DNA of 64,000 bases. Source: Candidatus Eiseniibacteriota bacterium (GTDB taxonomy: Bacteria; Eisenbacteria; RBG-16-71-46; CAIMUX01). The stretch is from positions 62,001-126,000 of the forward strand of contig JADJQY010000009.1 in NCBI GenBank assembly GCA_016712505.1. The letters are read 5' to 3'. Made by a program: the position numbers and the translations under genes. Positions 8,464 to 18,301 of this stretch are shown here, one piece after another. Positions within the stretch are counted from its first letter, which is position 1; each line of letters starts with the position of its first letter. Under the pieces are notes generated by a model, which was not told where the DNA came from, searched no databases, and saw only the letters and a program-made list of their open reading frames with translations.

Positions 8464-10800
8464 GTGGCGATTCTCGGCTGGCTACTAATCGCTGTCGGTG
8501 CCCTGTGCATCGTAACTCTGATTCGGCGCACCCGGGGATCACAGCAACCCCTCCCCTCGAAGACGAACCTCCAAGCTTCGAGCATGCAATCGCGGAGGCA
8601 CTCAGACCCAGCCGCCACGCAAGAGACCAGCCCGGATCCCATGGCGGAGTTCGTCGCTCGGCGCGAAGGAGAAGGTGGAGCTGACATGAGAGACCCTATT
8701 TTCCCCAAGCGCACGCGCCGGAACGCGGCGGAAAGTTGGATTCCGAAGGGCACTTCTTGTCGTGTCGCTGACAGGGACATCGCCGGCGGAATGGTCTACG
8801 TGGGTACCGGCCTCAGGTCAGTGAACGGGTTCGACATTGAGCCAGCGCTTGTCGATCCAAGGCTTCCGGTGGCACCGGGCGCAGGCGCGACCGACGGGTC
8901 GGGGATGGGCTACTGGCCTTCATACTCGGAGATTGCGCCCGAACACCGGGCGGCCTACCTGCGGTGGCTGGTCGAAGGCCGACGACACCCCGACGCCTAC
9001 ATCGGCTACGTGTTTCTCTTCCTGTACGGCCTGGAGCGAAGGCTTCTCGCCCCGGGGATCGAACTGCAGCCAGAGGAGTACGAGGGCATAGCCACCGAGT
9101 TGGAAGAACTCTTGGACGTCTACGGCACGAATCGGTCCTTCCGCGGATACGCCGGGACACTCTACGAGGAGGTGGTTCTGCCACATGTGCCGGAGAGGAT
9201 CGATCGGCTGTCGCCGCCCAGTGCACCGGCTGCAGGTGACATCCCGACCAGCGTTCGTGTGGCGATCGGCCACGCCGCAGCGACAGGGAAGCCTATCCCG
9301 GCGGAATGGGCGTATGCGTGGCTCACGTCCCACCCCCTCACCAGGCTGGGCACGGCAGCGAACCGGTGCCGAAGCGACTTTCGCCGCCTCTTCTGCGCCC
9401 GTTATGCGAGTAGGTTCGGGCATGGAGTGGTCGTTCGTGGGCGTGCGCCCGAATCGCGAACGCGTTACCAACCCGCCAGTTCGAGCTTCGGTGGGCCAGT
9501 GTCGGTGACCAGCACGGGGGCACCGATCCGTCGCTTGCCCGACGAGGTCCCGGTGTCGGTCACCCGTCTGGCGCAGGAGTGCGCAACTGACTTGGAGCCG
9601 TACAGCCGCTGGCTCGGGAGGAACCCTGGCGATGAGAAGAGCATGGCGGCGCTGGCGCTGTTGCCGCATGAGTTGTTCGGCATGTCGGGTACGGATGCCG
9701 CATCGGATCTGGGCCGACGCTTGACGACACGAATCGGCCCGGCGGGGCTTGGAGTCTTGAAGGGCTCTGACCTGCTGTCTGATTGGCCGCTTGGCCCCGA
9801 CGGCAAGCTGGGCAAGGCGGACTTTGTGGGTCTCGCGCAGCTTCTCGAACGGCTTTCCCTCGGCGTCGAGCCGGATGTGCGATTTCTCGGTCCTCGCTTT
9901 GACCACGAAGCCCCGATTGTTGTCTTTCGACTTCCTGAAGGCGCGGGCCCCGCAGCGTCACGCGCATATGCGAGCGCGCTCCTGCTGGTGCAGCTGACCG
10001 CTGTCGTAGCCGCAGCAGATGGGGCGGTTTCGGACGACGAGGAGGCACGCTTGGTCGCGCACCTGGAGTCGGCATTCCGCCTGATCCCGGCCGAGAAAGC
10101 TAGGCTGCGGGCCAGGCTTCGCTGGCAGGCCGCGGCGAAGGCCCGGTTGACGATCAAGGAAGACGGTCTCGCTGGCCTCTCGGCGGAGTCCCGACAAACG
10201 CTGGGTAGTTACTTGGTCGGTGTTGCGGCTGCGGATGGCACGGTAACGCGAGAAGAGATCCAGGCGCTTGAAAAGCTCTTCAAGCGAATCGGCCTGGATC
10301 CAAGCGGTATCGCGACAGAAATGCACGAACTCGCGCTGGCCGAGGGCCTGGTGGACCGACCGGTCACGATTCTCCCAGGGGAGTCGGCTGAACGGCAGTT
10401 CAAGATCCCCGGACCAGCCGCGACGCCACGCCGGACCGGCCATCTGCAGCTCGATGCGCGCTTGGTGGACCGGAAGCTCCAGCAGACACGTGAAGTGACG
10501 GCCCTGCTCGCGACCGTCTTCGCAGAGGAGGAGACGGCTGCGGCACCTCCACCTTCCCCTCGGGAGGGCGCTGTCTCCGGGCTCGATCCGGCGCACGGTT
10601 CTTTGCTGCGATCGCTCGGCATCGCAACCGAGTGGCCACGGGCTTCATTTGACGAACTCGCGACCCAGCATGGGCTGCTTCCGGCCGGGGCAATCGATGT
10701 GCTGAACGAAGCTGCGATCGACAAGACAGGGCGGCCGGTGCTCGAAGACGAGGATCCACTTCTGATCGACCGAGAAATCATAGAGGAGATGCTTCGATGA
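8464..10800 (+). CDS. TerB-domain protein (TerB_N / TerB / TerB_C), membrane-anchored
   Basis: GTG 8464 follows GGAGGGG. The 778-residue protein opens with one transmembrane helix (residues 1-20, VAILGWLLIAVGALCIVTLI) and a polar linker. A TerB_N region follows (about 95-300; MVYVGTGLRSVNGFDIEPAL, YIGYVFLFLYGLERRLL), then an acidic TerB domain (about 500-620; VVAAADGAVSDDE, VAAADGTVTREE, metal-binding-type acidic loops) and a TerB_C region at the end (RLVDRKLQQTREVTALLATV...DREIIEEMLR). TerB domains are linked to tellurite resistance and to phage-defence or stress complexes at the membrane. Its stop overlaps the next gene by ATGA, and its partners are a BrxD-like ATPase and a BrxHI-like helicase. 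It is the only one of the three large genes that is intact. Confidence 0.85.
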   Translation: MAILGWLLIAVGALCIVTLIRRTRGSQQPLPSKTNLQASSMQSRRHSDPAATQETSPDPMAEFVARREGEGGADMRDPIFPKRTRRNAAESWIPKGTSCRVADRDIAGGMVYVGTGLRSVNGFDIEPALVDPRLPVAPGAGATDGSGMGYWPSYSEIAPEHRAAYLRWLVEGRRHPDAYIGYVFLFLYGLERRLLAPGIELQPEEYEGIATELEELLDVYGTNRSFRGYAGTLYEEVVLPHVPERIDRLSPPSAPAAGDIPTSVRVAIGHAAATGKPIPAEWAYAWLTSHPLTRLGTAANRCRSDFRRLFCARYASRFGHGVVVRGRAPESRTRYQPASSSFGGPVSVTSTGAPIRRLPDEVPVSVTRLAQECATDLEPYSRWLGRNPGDEKSMAALALLPHELFGMSGTDAASDLGRRLTTRIGPAGLGVLKGSDLLSDWPLGPDGKLGKADFVGLAQLLERLSLGVEPDVRFLGPRFDHEAPIVVFRLPEGAGPAASRAYASALLLVQLTAVVAAADGAVSDDEEARLVAHLESAFRLIPAEKARLRARLRWQAAAKARLTIKEDGLAGLSAESRQTLGSYLVGVAAADGTVTREEIQALEKLFKRIGLDPSGIATEMHELALAEGLVDRPVTILPGESAERQFKIPGPAATPRRTGHLQLDARLVDRKLQQTREVTALLATVFAEEETAAAPPPSPREGAVSGLDPAHGSLLRSLGIATEWPRASFDELATQHGLLPAGAIDVLNEAAIDKTGRPVLEDEDPLLIDREIIEEMLR

Positions 10801-12191
10801 ACGACTCCGTGCCTGTGCGCCGCAAGGAGCGGGACGCAATCATCCAATCACCCGCGCCGGCGTGGTGCCCAGGGTCGGTCAGCATCTCATCCAGGTGGGT
10901 CGGTTGGAAGAGGCGAAGGCGATGATGCGGGACCTAGACCGAGTTGCCGACGGCGGGTCGAGCATGCGGTTCGTGGTCGGGTCCTACGGAGCGGGCAAGA
11001 CGTTCTTCCTGAATCTCGTCCGTTCCCTCGCGTTGGAAAAGAAGCTGGTCACGATGCATGCCGACCTAAACCCGGATCGGCGGTTCCACGCGACCGGAGG
11101 CCAGGCCCGGAATCTCTTCAATGAGCTTTCGCGGAATCTCGCGACGCGGGCCAAGCCAGAAGGATCCGCGCTGCCCAGTGTGGTCGAGCGCTTCGTGACG
11201 TCGGCGCTAGGTGACGCGCGGACCCGGGGCGCGAATCCCGAAATAGTCATCCGCGAGCGCCTGAATGAACTCGGAGAACTCGTCGGCGGATATGACTTCG
11301 CCGAAGTTGTCGCTACCTATTGGCGAGGGCACGAGTCCGGGAATGACGAGCTCAAAACCAGCGCGGTTCGTTGGCTGCGTGGCGAGTACGGCACTCGAAC
11401 GGAAGCTCGCGCCGCGCTTGGCGTGCGGTCGATCATCGACGATGCAGCCTTCTACGATCAGCTGAAGCTGCTGGCGCGGTTCGTGAGGCTCGCAGGATTC
11501 AACGGCCTCCTCGTTTGCCTCGACGAACTGGTGAACCTCTTCAAGCTCGCCCACACGCAGGCCAGAAACGCTAACTACGAGCAGATTCTCCGGATCCTAA
11601 ACGACTCGATGCAGGGAAGCACGGTCGGGCTTGGCTTTGTGCTCGGAGCAACTCCGGACGCCGTCTTTGACACGCGCCGGGGCCTGTACTCCTACGCCGC
11701 TCTACAGTCCCGATTGGCTGAGAACGCGTTTGCTCGCGAGGGACTCGTGGATCTGACCGGTCCCGTCATTGGGCTGTCAAACCTGACGCCCGAGGACATG
11801 TACGTCCTACTAGTGAAGCTGCGACACGTCTACGCCGCCGGCGAGGCAGCCCAGTACCTAGTGCCGGACGACGCAATCCAGGCCTTCATGTCACACTGCA
11901 ACGAGAAGATCGGGGAAGCGTACTTCCGCACGCCGCGAACCACCATCAGGTCCTTTCTGACCTCCTCGCCGTGCTGGAGCAGATCCCGGCGCGACCTGGC
12001 AGCAGCTACTCCAGGCCGTGTCGATCGAGGCGGACACCGAACCGGAATCACCTGTCGATGGTGGCGACGGGATGGAGAGTTCAGCGGAAACTTCCTCAAG
12101 CGGACCGGCACCCCCGCAGATGGGTCAGATGACAGCCTCTCCTCCTTCAAACTCTGACGACCCTGGGCGCCCAAGGTCCACCGTCATTTGA
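10797..12191 (+). pseudogene. BrxD-like P-loop ATPase (DUF2791, BREX-associated), frameshifted
   Basis: ATG 10797 overlaps the TerB stop (ATGA) and begins NDSVPVRRKERDAIIQS. A one-base loss near 10849 moves the rest to the next frame, which reads GVVPRVGQHLIQVGRLEEAK. Walker A is VVGSYGAGKTFFLN, Walker B LVCLDELVNLF, and the sensor-like region LGFVLGATPDAVFDTRRGLY matches the DUF2791 ATPase family of BREX systems. Near 11958 (CTGGAC reduced to CTGAC) and 11987 two more shifts lead into DLLAVLEQ and ATWQQLLQAVSIEAD, stopping at 12191. All three lesions are single-base losses, so either a pseudogene or assembly error. In BREX the homologue partners a helicase, which is the next gene here. Confidence 0.8.
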
Positions 12192-14227
12192 AAGACTGCA
12201 CCCCGCGCTTCAACGTTGGGTGTGGGCCCAGGGCTGGCCCTCGCTCCGCGAGGTGCAGGAGAAGTCCATCGCTCCGGTGCTCGAAGGCGGGTGCGACGTC
12301 CTGATTGCCGCGGAGACAGCGGGGGGGAAGACTGAGGCTGCTTTTCTGCCCGCATTGAGTCGAGCCGCCTTTGACCCTCAACCAGGGATTCGCATACTCG
12401 GCGTCAGCCCCCTCAAGGCGCTGATCAACGATCAGACGCGGCGATTGGAGGAAATGGCGGAGCCGCTTGGGTTGCCTGTCCATCGCTGGCACGGTGACGT
12501 GGCGGCGTCGCGGAAGGCGGTTGTGATCCGACGACCGAGCGGAGTATTGCTCATCACCCCGGAATCCCTTGAGGCGTTGTTCGTGTGCAACGTCTTGAGT
12601 TCGCTATCGGCCGACGGTTGGACCGCGTTGCCATGAGTGCCACTCTTGGAGACATGGATCTGGCCGCCTCCTTCCTTCGCCCAAGTGGCCGCTCCAAGGT
12701 GCACCAAGTCGTTTCCTCCGGCGGAGGGGCGGAAGTGCAGCTTCAGGTTCGAGGCTACGTCGGGGATCACGTCGATCTGAGTCCGGACATATCGGCCCAC
12801 CTCTACAAGGTACTGCGTGGCGGGCGTCATCTTGTCTTCATCAATCGAAAGAGCCAAGTGGAAGCTTACTCTGCCGCGCTTCGCGACAAGTGCGTCCGGA
12901 CGAGGGTTCCGAATGAGTTCTTGCCGCATCATGGAAGCCTCTCCAAGGAGCTTCGCGAAGACGCGGAACAACGATTGCGGGCCGGCGAGTTGCCGACGAC
13001 TGTGATCTGCAGTTCAACGCTTGAGCTGGGCATTGACATCGGGAACGTCGAGTCGGTCGCGCAGGTTGGGGGGCCGATTGGCGTCGCGAGCATGCGGCAG
13101 CGGTTGGGCCGATCAGGGAGACGCGGTGGCGCTTCCGTGCTCCGAACCTACGTCGAGGAGCCCGCCGTCACGCCAAAAACCGCGGTTCCCGACCTGCTGC
13201 GATGGGAACTCGTCGAGACCACGGCGATGGTTGAGCTTTTGATCGCTCGCTGGATCGAACCACCAGGCGACCGGGCACTCCACCTCTCGACGCTCGTGCA
13301 GCAGACGCTCTCGGTGATCGCGGAGTACGGAGGGCGCCGAGCGGAGTGGATCTGGGAGCACTTGTGCGGCGGCGGGCCGTTTCAGCTCGTGAGTCGCTCG
13401 ATGTTTGCGGCGCTGCTTCGCGCGCTAGGGCAGCGCGATCTAGTCGTGCAGACATCCGACGGCGTGCTCCTGCTGGGCGTAGTAGGCGAGCGTCTCGTCA
13501 ACCACTACGAATTCTATACCGCGTTTGCAACTCCTGAAGAGTATCGCATCGAGCACGAGGGCCGGGCGCTTGGTGCGATCCCAATCTATCATACGCTTCT
13601 GCCCGGCGGAATGATCACGTTTGCGGGCAAGAGGTGGGTCGTCCTCGCGATCAACGAGGAACAGGGACGAATCGAGGTGAGGCCGGGGCCAGCAGGACCG
13701 GTGCCTCACTTCTTCGGAGGCGGCGCGCCGGTGCATGATCGTGTCCGGCAGGAGATGTTCAGGCTCTATGTTCGCCCTGAGGTGCCGCGGTACTTGGACG
13801 GCACGGCGAGGACACTGCTGAGCGAGGGCCGGGGGCACTTCCACCGGATGAAGCTGCAGGAACGGGCCATCGTCGAGGACGGATTCGGCTGCTGGTGTTC
13901 CTGTGGTGTGGAGACACGACTCTCGACTCAATCGTCGCGATGCTGCGGCTACGAGACCTGAAGGTGGATTGCGAGTCCGGGTGCCTCAAGGTTTCCGAAT
14001 GCACGGAGAGCGGGCTGATCGGGTGTTTCGAGGAGTGCGTTCAAGATGGAACCATCACGGCCCTGCGCGTCGCCGGTGAGGTCGCGAACAAGCAAACCGC
14101 AAAGTGGGATTGGGCGCTTTCCGACGACCTCCTGACCGCCGAGTGCGCCGTACGCGATCTCGATCTCGATGCTGCGCGGGCCACCATGAATCGTGTTCTT
14201 GCCGGTCATTCACCTTTGGCGGAGTAG
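12129..14227 (+). pseudogene. Lhr/BrxHI-like DEAD/DEAH helicase lacking the DEAH motif
   Basis: The open frame begins at GTG 12220, but homology-like sequence (SFERLHPALQRWVWAQGW) extends upstream, and an ATG at 12129 may be the original start. Motif I is AETAGGKTEAAF, Ia SPLKALINDQTRR and Ib ITPESLEALF. Directly after this the sequence jumps, at about 12583, to QRLEFAIGRRLDRVAMSATL (motif III SAT). The 40 or so residues that should carry the DEAH box are absent and the frame changes. The C-terminal half has VFINRKSQVE, TSTLELGIDIG-type SSTLELGIDIG and motif VI RQRLGRSGRRG. A further shift near 13885 moves the last 110 residues to another frame ending at 14227. Without motif II the enzyme cannot hydrolyse ATP normally. 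Confidence 0.85.
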
Positions 14228-15063
14228 TCGCGTGGATGGCGCGGTTCAGGGCTCAAGGGTCCGCCGGAGTGCGGGCAGGCACGCGAGTCGCGGCGTTTCA
14301 CTCGGCGACGTCTCGTCTCCTCGACGAACGCAGCACCGAGAATCCCGGTCGGGAGTGCGAAAAGACCGATCCCCAGAAACGAGACGAAGGATCGAGAATG
14401 CGTCCCGCTGGGGTGGTCGGGTAGACATCCCCGTATCCGACGGTCGTCATCGTTGTCACTGCCCACCACATGCAATCAGGAATTGTTCCGGAATCTCTCT
14501 GGCTGGGCCGAGCCTTCCGCGAGATGAAGGATTGAAGCGGCAGCTACGATGAGGACCACCGCGAGTACTCCGATCGATGCAAGTTCCCCGCGCACGCGAC
14601 TGAGCACCCGACCCAGAAGTGGGAATGCGTCGGAGTGGCGGCCCAGCTTGAGCAGCCGGACGAGCCGAACCAAGCGAAACACGCGGAGGCTTCGGAGATC
14701 CACCCCGCTCCGGAGGAGGAGTGACGGCAGAATCGAGAGAAGATCGATCAGGGCCATGGGAGTAAGCGCGTAGCGGACCCGTCCGACGAGGGGCGAGCGC
14801 AGAAACCGTGGTTGCTCGGGAGCCACCCACAGCCGGATCAGATACTCGAAGGAGAACACGCCGAGTGAGAACCACTCAAACGTGGATGAGGCGCCCCTCC
14901 ATCTCGCCGCGACCGAAGGCACCGACTCAAGCACGACGTCTGCGATGTTCGCGACAATCAGAAAGGCCAAGCCTAGGTTTACCCCGTAGGCGGTAGTGCC
15001 CGGCTTTGGACCCGACTGAAGCGCTCGACCAATGCGAGAGCGAAGAGACGGCGGCGGCGTCAT
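14206..15063 (-). pseudogene. voltage-gated potassium channel, frameshifted in the pore
   Basis: The start is taken at ATG 15063, which has GGAGG six bases upstream. S1-S5 are readable: FLIVANIADVVLESVP, EWFSLGVFSFEYLIRLWV, PMALIDLLSILPSLL, the S4 arginine ladder RVFRLVRLVRLLKLGR, and IGVLAVVLIVAAASILHLAE. Near 14487 the frame shifts by one base into the pore, which keeps the K+ filter (TTMTTVGYGDVYPTT). Near 14400 it shifts again into S6 (SFVSFLGIGLFALPTGILGA) and an Arg-rich tail to 14206. It converges on the helicase remnant, overlapping it by about 20 bases. A single-domain Kv-type channel of the inner membrane, if the two one-base shifts are sequencing errors. Confidence 0.75.
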
Positions 15064-15550
15064 CCGCGAACCTCCAACCTGCTTCGACCGTCGTGCCGTG
15101 TGGCGAGCAACTACTGATTCGTTCGCCACAAGGATCGTTCAAGCAATCCAGGCAGCAGTGTACACGGTCGGCTAGGGTGGGTTCACCGAGAACAATCCCC
15201 CTGGATGTCACCACCCCTCGCGACTGGTGTCACCCATGGACGAACTCACGCGCTCCGAACTCCGCACCGAATCCCCCCGCGTCTACGGCGAAACCACGAC
15301 TTCACGGAACGGGGCCGAGGTGATCTCGCGGATCTTCGGAGATTCGACCTAGGCCGTGCCTTCGGCGCGGCGGTCGCACGTCATGCTTTACAAACCACCC
15401 CCCTCCATGTAAACATCTCCTCGACCGACAACCACCAGACTACGACCTGACCGCAAAGCGGACGGCGCAGTGGGTGCCACGAGGCAAACCCAAAGCCGTC
15501 TTTTCTTTTGCCCCGTCGCACCTACCTGCGCCTCCGCCACGGAGGCCACG
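15064..15550. other. gene-free stretch between the channel and the recombinase module
   Basis: No convincing frame, RNA or repeat is seen. This is where the left attachment site or promoter of the recombinase module could lie, but I find no repeated core that would mark an attachment site. Confidence 0.4.
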
Positions 15551-15694
15551 ATGCCGTTCCTGGACGACCCTGCGGAGATGACGCCGGAGCAGCGCCTGGC
15601 GGAGATCGTCGCGATCCTGCTCGCGGGCGCGCGGTTGTTAACCGAGAAACGACTGGATCTGAGCGCGGAGTCCACGGCTCCATGTGCCTCATGA
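15551..15694 (+). CDS. 47-residue protein of the DUF2924/recombinase module
   Basis: ATG 15551 has GGAGG seven bases upstream. The product (MPFLDDPAEMTPEQRLAEIV, then AILLAGARLL) is a short helical protein with a DxxxMTPxxRLxEI segment. Similar tiny genes commonly precede DUF2924 and recombinase genes on integrated elements. It overlaps the start of the DUF2924 gene by a few bases. Function unknown. Confidence 0.6.
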   Translation: MPFLDDPAEMTPEQRLAEIVAILLAGARLLTEKRLDLSAESTAPCAS

Positions 15695-16125
15695 ACCCGC
15701 ACCTCGAAGAGATGACCGTGCCGGAGCTGCGCGAGCTCTACGCCCGCGTGTTCGGCGAGGAGACGCGCTCGCGGCACAAGGACTACCTCCGGAAACGCAT
15801 CGCCTGGCGGCAGCAAGCGAACGAGCACGGCGGGCTGTCGGAGCGGGCGCTCGCCCGGGCGCACGAGCTGGCAAACGACGCGGATTTGCGACTCCTCGGC
15901 CGGACGGTGACCAAGCCCTTCGCGCCCAAGGCCGATCGCCGGTTGCCCATCCCCGGCACCGTGCTCACCCGGGTCTACAAGGGCGAGACCCTGGTCGTGA
16001 CGGTCCTCCCGTCCGGCTTCGAGGTCCAAGGCACGGTTTACCGCTCGCTCACCGCAATCGCCAAGGCGGTCACCGGCTCGCACTGGAACGGCCACCACTT
16101 CTTCGGGATCGGAGGCAAGCCATGA
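15691..16125 (+). CDS. DUF2924 family protein
   Basis: The 144-residue frame starts at ATG 15691 (an ATG three codons earlier, 15682, is also possible). It shows the DUF2924 pattern: MTVPELRELYARVFGEE, RHKDYLRKRIAWRQQA, LPIPGTVLTRVYKGETLVVT, FEVQGTVYRSLTAIAKAVTG and SHWNGHHFFGI. DUF2924 proteins travel with site-specific serine recombinases on mobile elements and are probably DNA-binding accessory factors; no activity is proven. The stop overlaps the recombinase ATG (ATGA), indicating translational coupling. Confidence 0.85.
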   Translation: MNPHLEEMTVPELRELYARVFGEETRSRHKDYLRKRIAWRQQANEHGGLSERALARAHELANDADLRLLGRTVTKPFAPKADRRLPIPGTVLTRVYKGETLVVTVLPSGFEVQGTVYRSLTAIAKAVTGSHWNGHHFFGIGGKP

Positions 16126-16985
16126 AGGCAACCATCCGCTGCGCGATCTACACCCGGAAGAGCACCGACGAGGGCCTGGACCGCGAGTTCAACTCGCTCG
16201 ACGCCCAGCGCGAGGCGGCGGAGGCCTACGTCGCGAGCCAGAAGCACGAGGGCTGGGTTGCGCTGCCCGAGCACTACGACGACGGCGGGTACTCCGGTGG
16301 GTCGATGGAGCGACCGGCGCTCAAACAGCTCCTGGCCGACATCCGGGCGGGCCAGGTCGACGTGGTCCTGGTCTACAAGGTGGATCGGCTGAGTCGATCG
16401 CTGCTCGATTTCGCGCGCCTGATGGAGACGTTCGATCGGCACCACGCCGCGTTCGTCAGCGTGACCCAGGCGTTCAACTCCAGCACCTCGATGGGGAAGC
16501 TGACCCTGAACGTGCTCCTGAGCTTCGCGCAGTTCGAGCGCGAGGTGATCAGCGAGCGCACCCGCGACAAGATGTCCGCCGCGCGCCGGAAGGGGAAGTG
16601 GACCGGTGGACCGCCGCTCCTGGGGTACGATATCCACCCGGACGGTGGCCGGTTGCTCGTGAACCAGGCCGAGGCGACTCAGGTCCGGGAGATCTTCGCG
16701 GTCTACCTCGAGTCCGAGTCGCTGAGTGACGCGGTCCTGGAGGTGAACCGGCGGGGGATCCGGAGCAAGGCCTGGACCACCCGGCGGGGGCACGCCCGCG
16801 GCGGTGAGCCGTTCGAGAAGACCGCGCTCCACCGGGTGCTGAAGAGCCGGCTCTACCTGGGGCAGGTCGACTTCGGCGGCACGATCTATCCGGGCGAGCA
16901 TCCGGCGATCGTGGACCCGGCGGTCTGGCAGCAGGCGCAGCGGCTGCTGGCGCGGAACGCATGTCAGTTCTCGCCCGTCAGGTAG
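16122..16985 (+). CDS. large-type serine recombinase, C-terminally truncated
   Basis: ATG 16122 overlaps the DUF2924 stop. The resolvase domain (residues 4-150) has the catalytic serine in CAIYTRKSTDEG (Ser14), VYKVDRLSRSLLDF, and FEREVISERTRDKMSAAR. A recombinase domain follows (about 160-280; GGPPLLGYDI, VREIFAVYLE, ALHRVLKSRLYLGQV). The protein ends at 287 residues, whereas relatives run to 500 or more with a zinc ribbon (CxxC...) and coiled coil. The coding similarity stops abruptly at about 16960 (RLLARNA), so the 3' half has been lost by deletion or rearrangement. The DNA-binding zinc-ribbon region is missing, so it is probably inactive as an integrase. Confidence 0.85.
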   Translation: MKATIRCAIYTRKSTDEGLDREFNSLDAQREAAEAYVASQKHEGWVALPEHYDDGGYSGGSMERPALKQLLADIRAGQVDVVLVYKVDRLSRSLLDFARLMETFDRHHAAFVSVTQAFNSSTSMGKLTLNVLLSFAQFEREVISERTRDKMSAARRKGKWTGGPPLLGYDIHPDGGRLLVNQAEATQVREIFAVYLESESLSDAVLEVNRRGIRSKAWTTRRGHARGGEPFEKTALHRVLKSRLYLGQVDFGGTIYPGEHPAIVDPAVWQQAQRLLARNACQFSPVR

Positions 16986-18301
16986 CCATCGATCTCGGCC
17001 ATAGGGAGCCACCCACTTCCGCGGGATAGGGTACCAGTCGTTTTCGAGCGGTTGGTAGCCTGTCGCTCTCGCGGAAGGGGAGCCAGCCCTCCCCGGACAC
17101 CGACCGAGTGAGCGATCAAGTGAGCACCTCTTTCCGGACCGGCCGGTACTGATCCCTCCGCGTGCCGTGAGTGTTGAAAGCGAGATCCCGCCTCGGCGAT
17201 CGTCAGGGAACGACGGGGCCAGCCCAGTGCGCAACGTGGGCAAGCCATCTCCGAGCAAACTCACTTGACTCCCGATGCGGGCGGGTGGAGCCTTGTTCGC
17301 GCGACCCCACCTGTGGTCGCGGCCGCATCGGGTTCCCGCCCGATGCCTTCATGTTCGGGGACGCAGCGTGTGCTGACGCTGCGGACCGAGGAGGGGAGGC
17401 AGCATGCTGCCAATATCGGGATCTGTCCGCCTGTGCGGCGACCCTTCAGTCGGATCGAGCGCTGGCGAGGGCCGGTTCGGAAGGTTGACGACCGAAGTTG
17501 GCAGCTGATGCTGACCCGCCATGCCCAGTGTCGGCGTTTCCACAGGACAAGCCTAACAGGGGAAGCCCGTTCATGCTGATGTCACCACGCGTAGGCCCCT
17601 GTCACCCACTTTCAGAACCGGAGTTCGTTCAAGCCGGTTTGACCTTCATCCGTGTCTCGTTCCTCCAGCAGGAAAGGGAGAGCTCTCGGGCAGCACGCTC
17701 GGAGAGAGGTGCGAAAATCGTGAATGAACCGACAAACTCCAGTGCCGGTAAAGGCGCATTCCGCCGAGAGGGCCCTCCAAGAGCGCGAGGCAGACGTGCA
17801 TGACCGGACTCAGGTGTCTCCAGCCGTGCCAGCGGGCTCGATTGCGGCGGTCTGCACTCCCGGCGGGATGAATCTCTGGCGCAATCGTGCTCTCTGGCGC
17901 AGGGGATCCGCACGCCTGCCGGCACTCCAAAGAGCTGGCATGGTTTCGGGGTGGCGCAGACTCCCTGCGCCGCGGGTCAGCTACCCCGGCAGGTACATGC
18001 AGCGGTGGAACACGGCACCGTGTGCGCGCTCGCGGTCCATCTGAGACGGCTCGGTCCCCATCGTGGGCCATTTGACCTCAAGCGATCATTCCGGGACCAA
18101 TCGCGTAGCCGAGAAAGCGACATCCGAGCGGTGCCGCTGCTCTCATCGACGAAGTTGGAAAATGAACAGGCGCACACCAAACATCTGGCAACTTCGTGGA
18201 CGTCGGACGGATCTGTCCCGGATCGCACGGTACGCCGTAAGGGACTGCCGCCGCGATGGTTGCGGTTTCGCCGCGCGGCCGCGTGCTGGGCTCTGCTGCG
18301 A
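16986..18301. other. 1.3-kb stretch without a supported gene
   Basis: Frames of 60-140 codons exist on both strands, but their translations are Arg/Ser/Pro-rich shadows with no domain, start context or codon pattern. The missing half of the truncated recombinase is not here. No tRNA, array or obvious direct repeat was seen. It is probably debris from decay of the mobile element. Confidence 0.5.
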
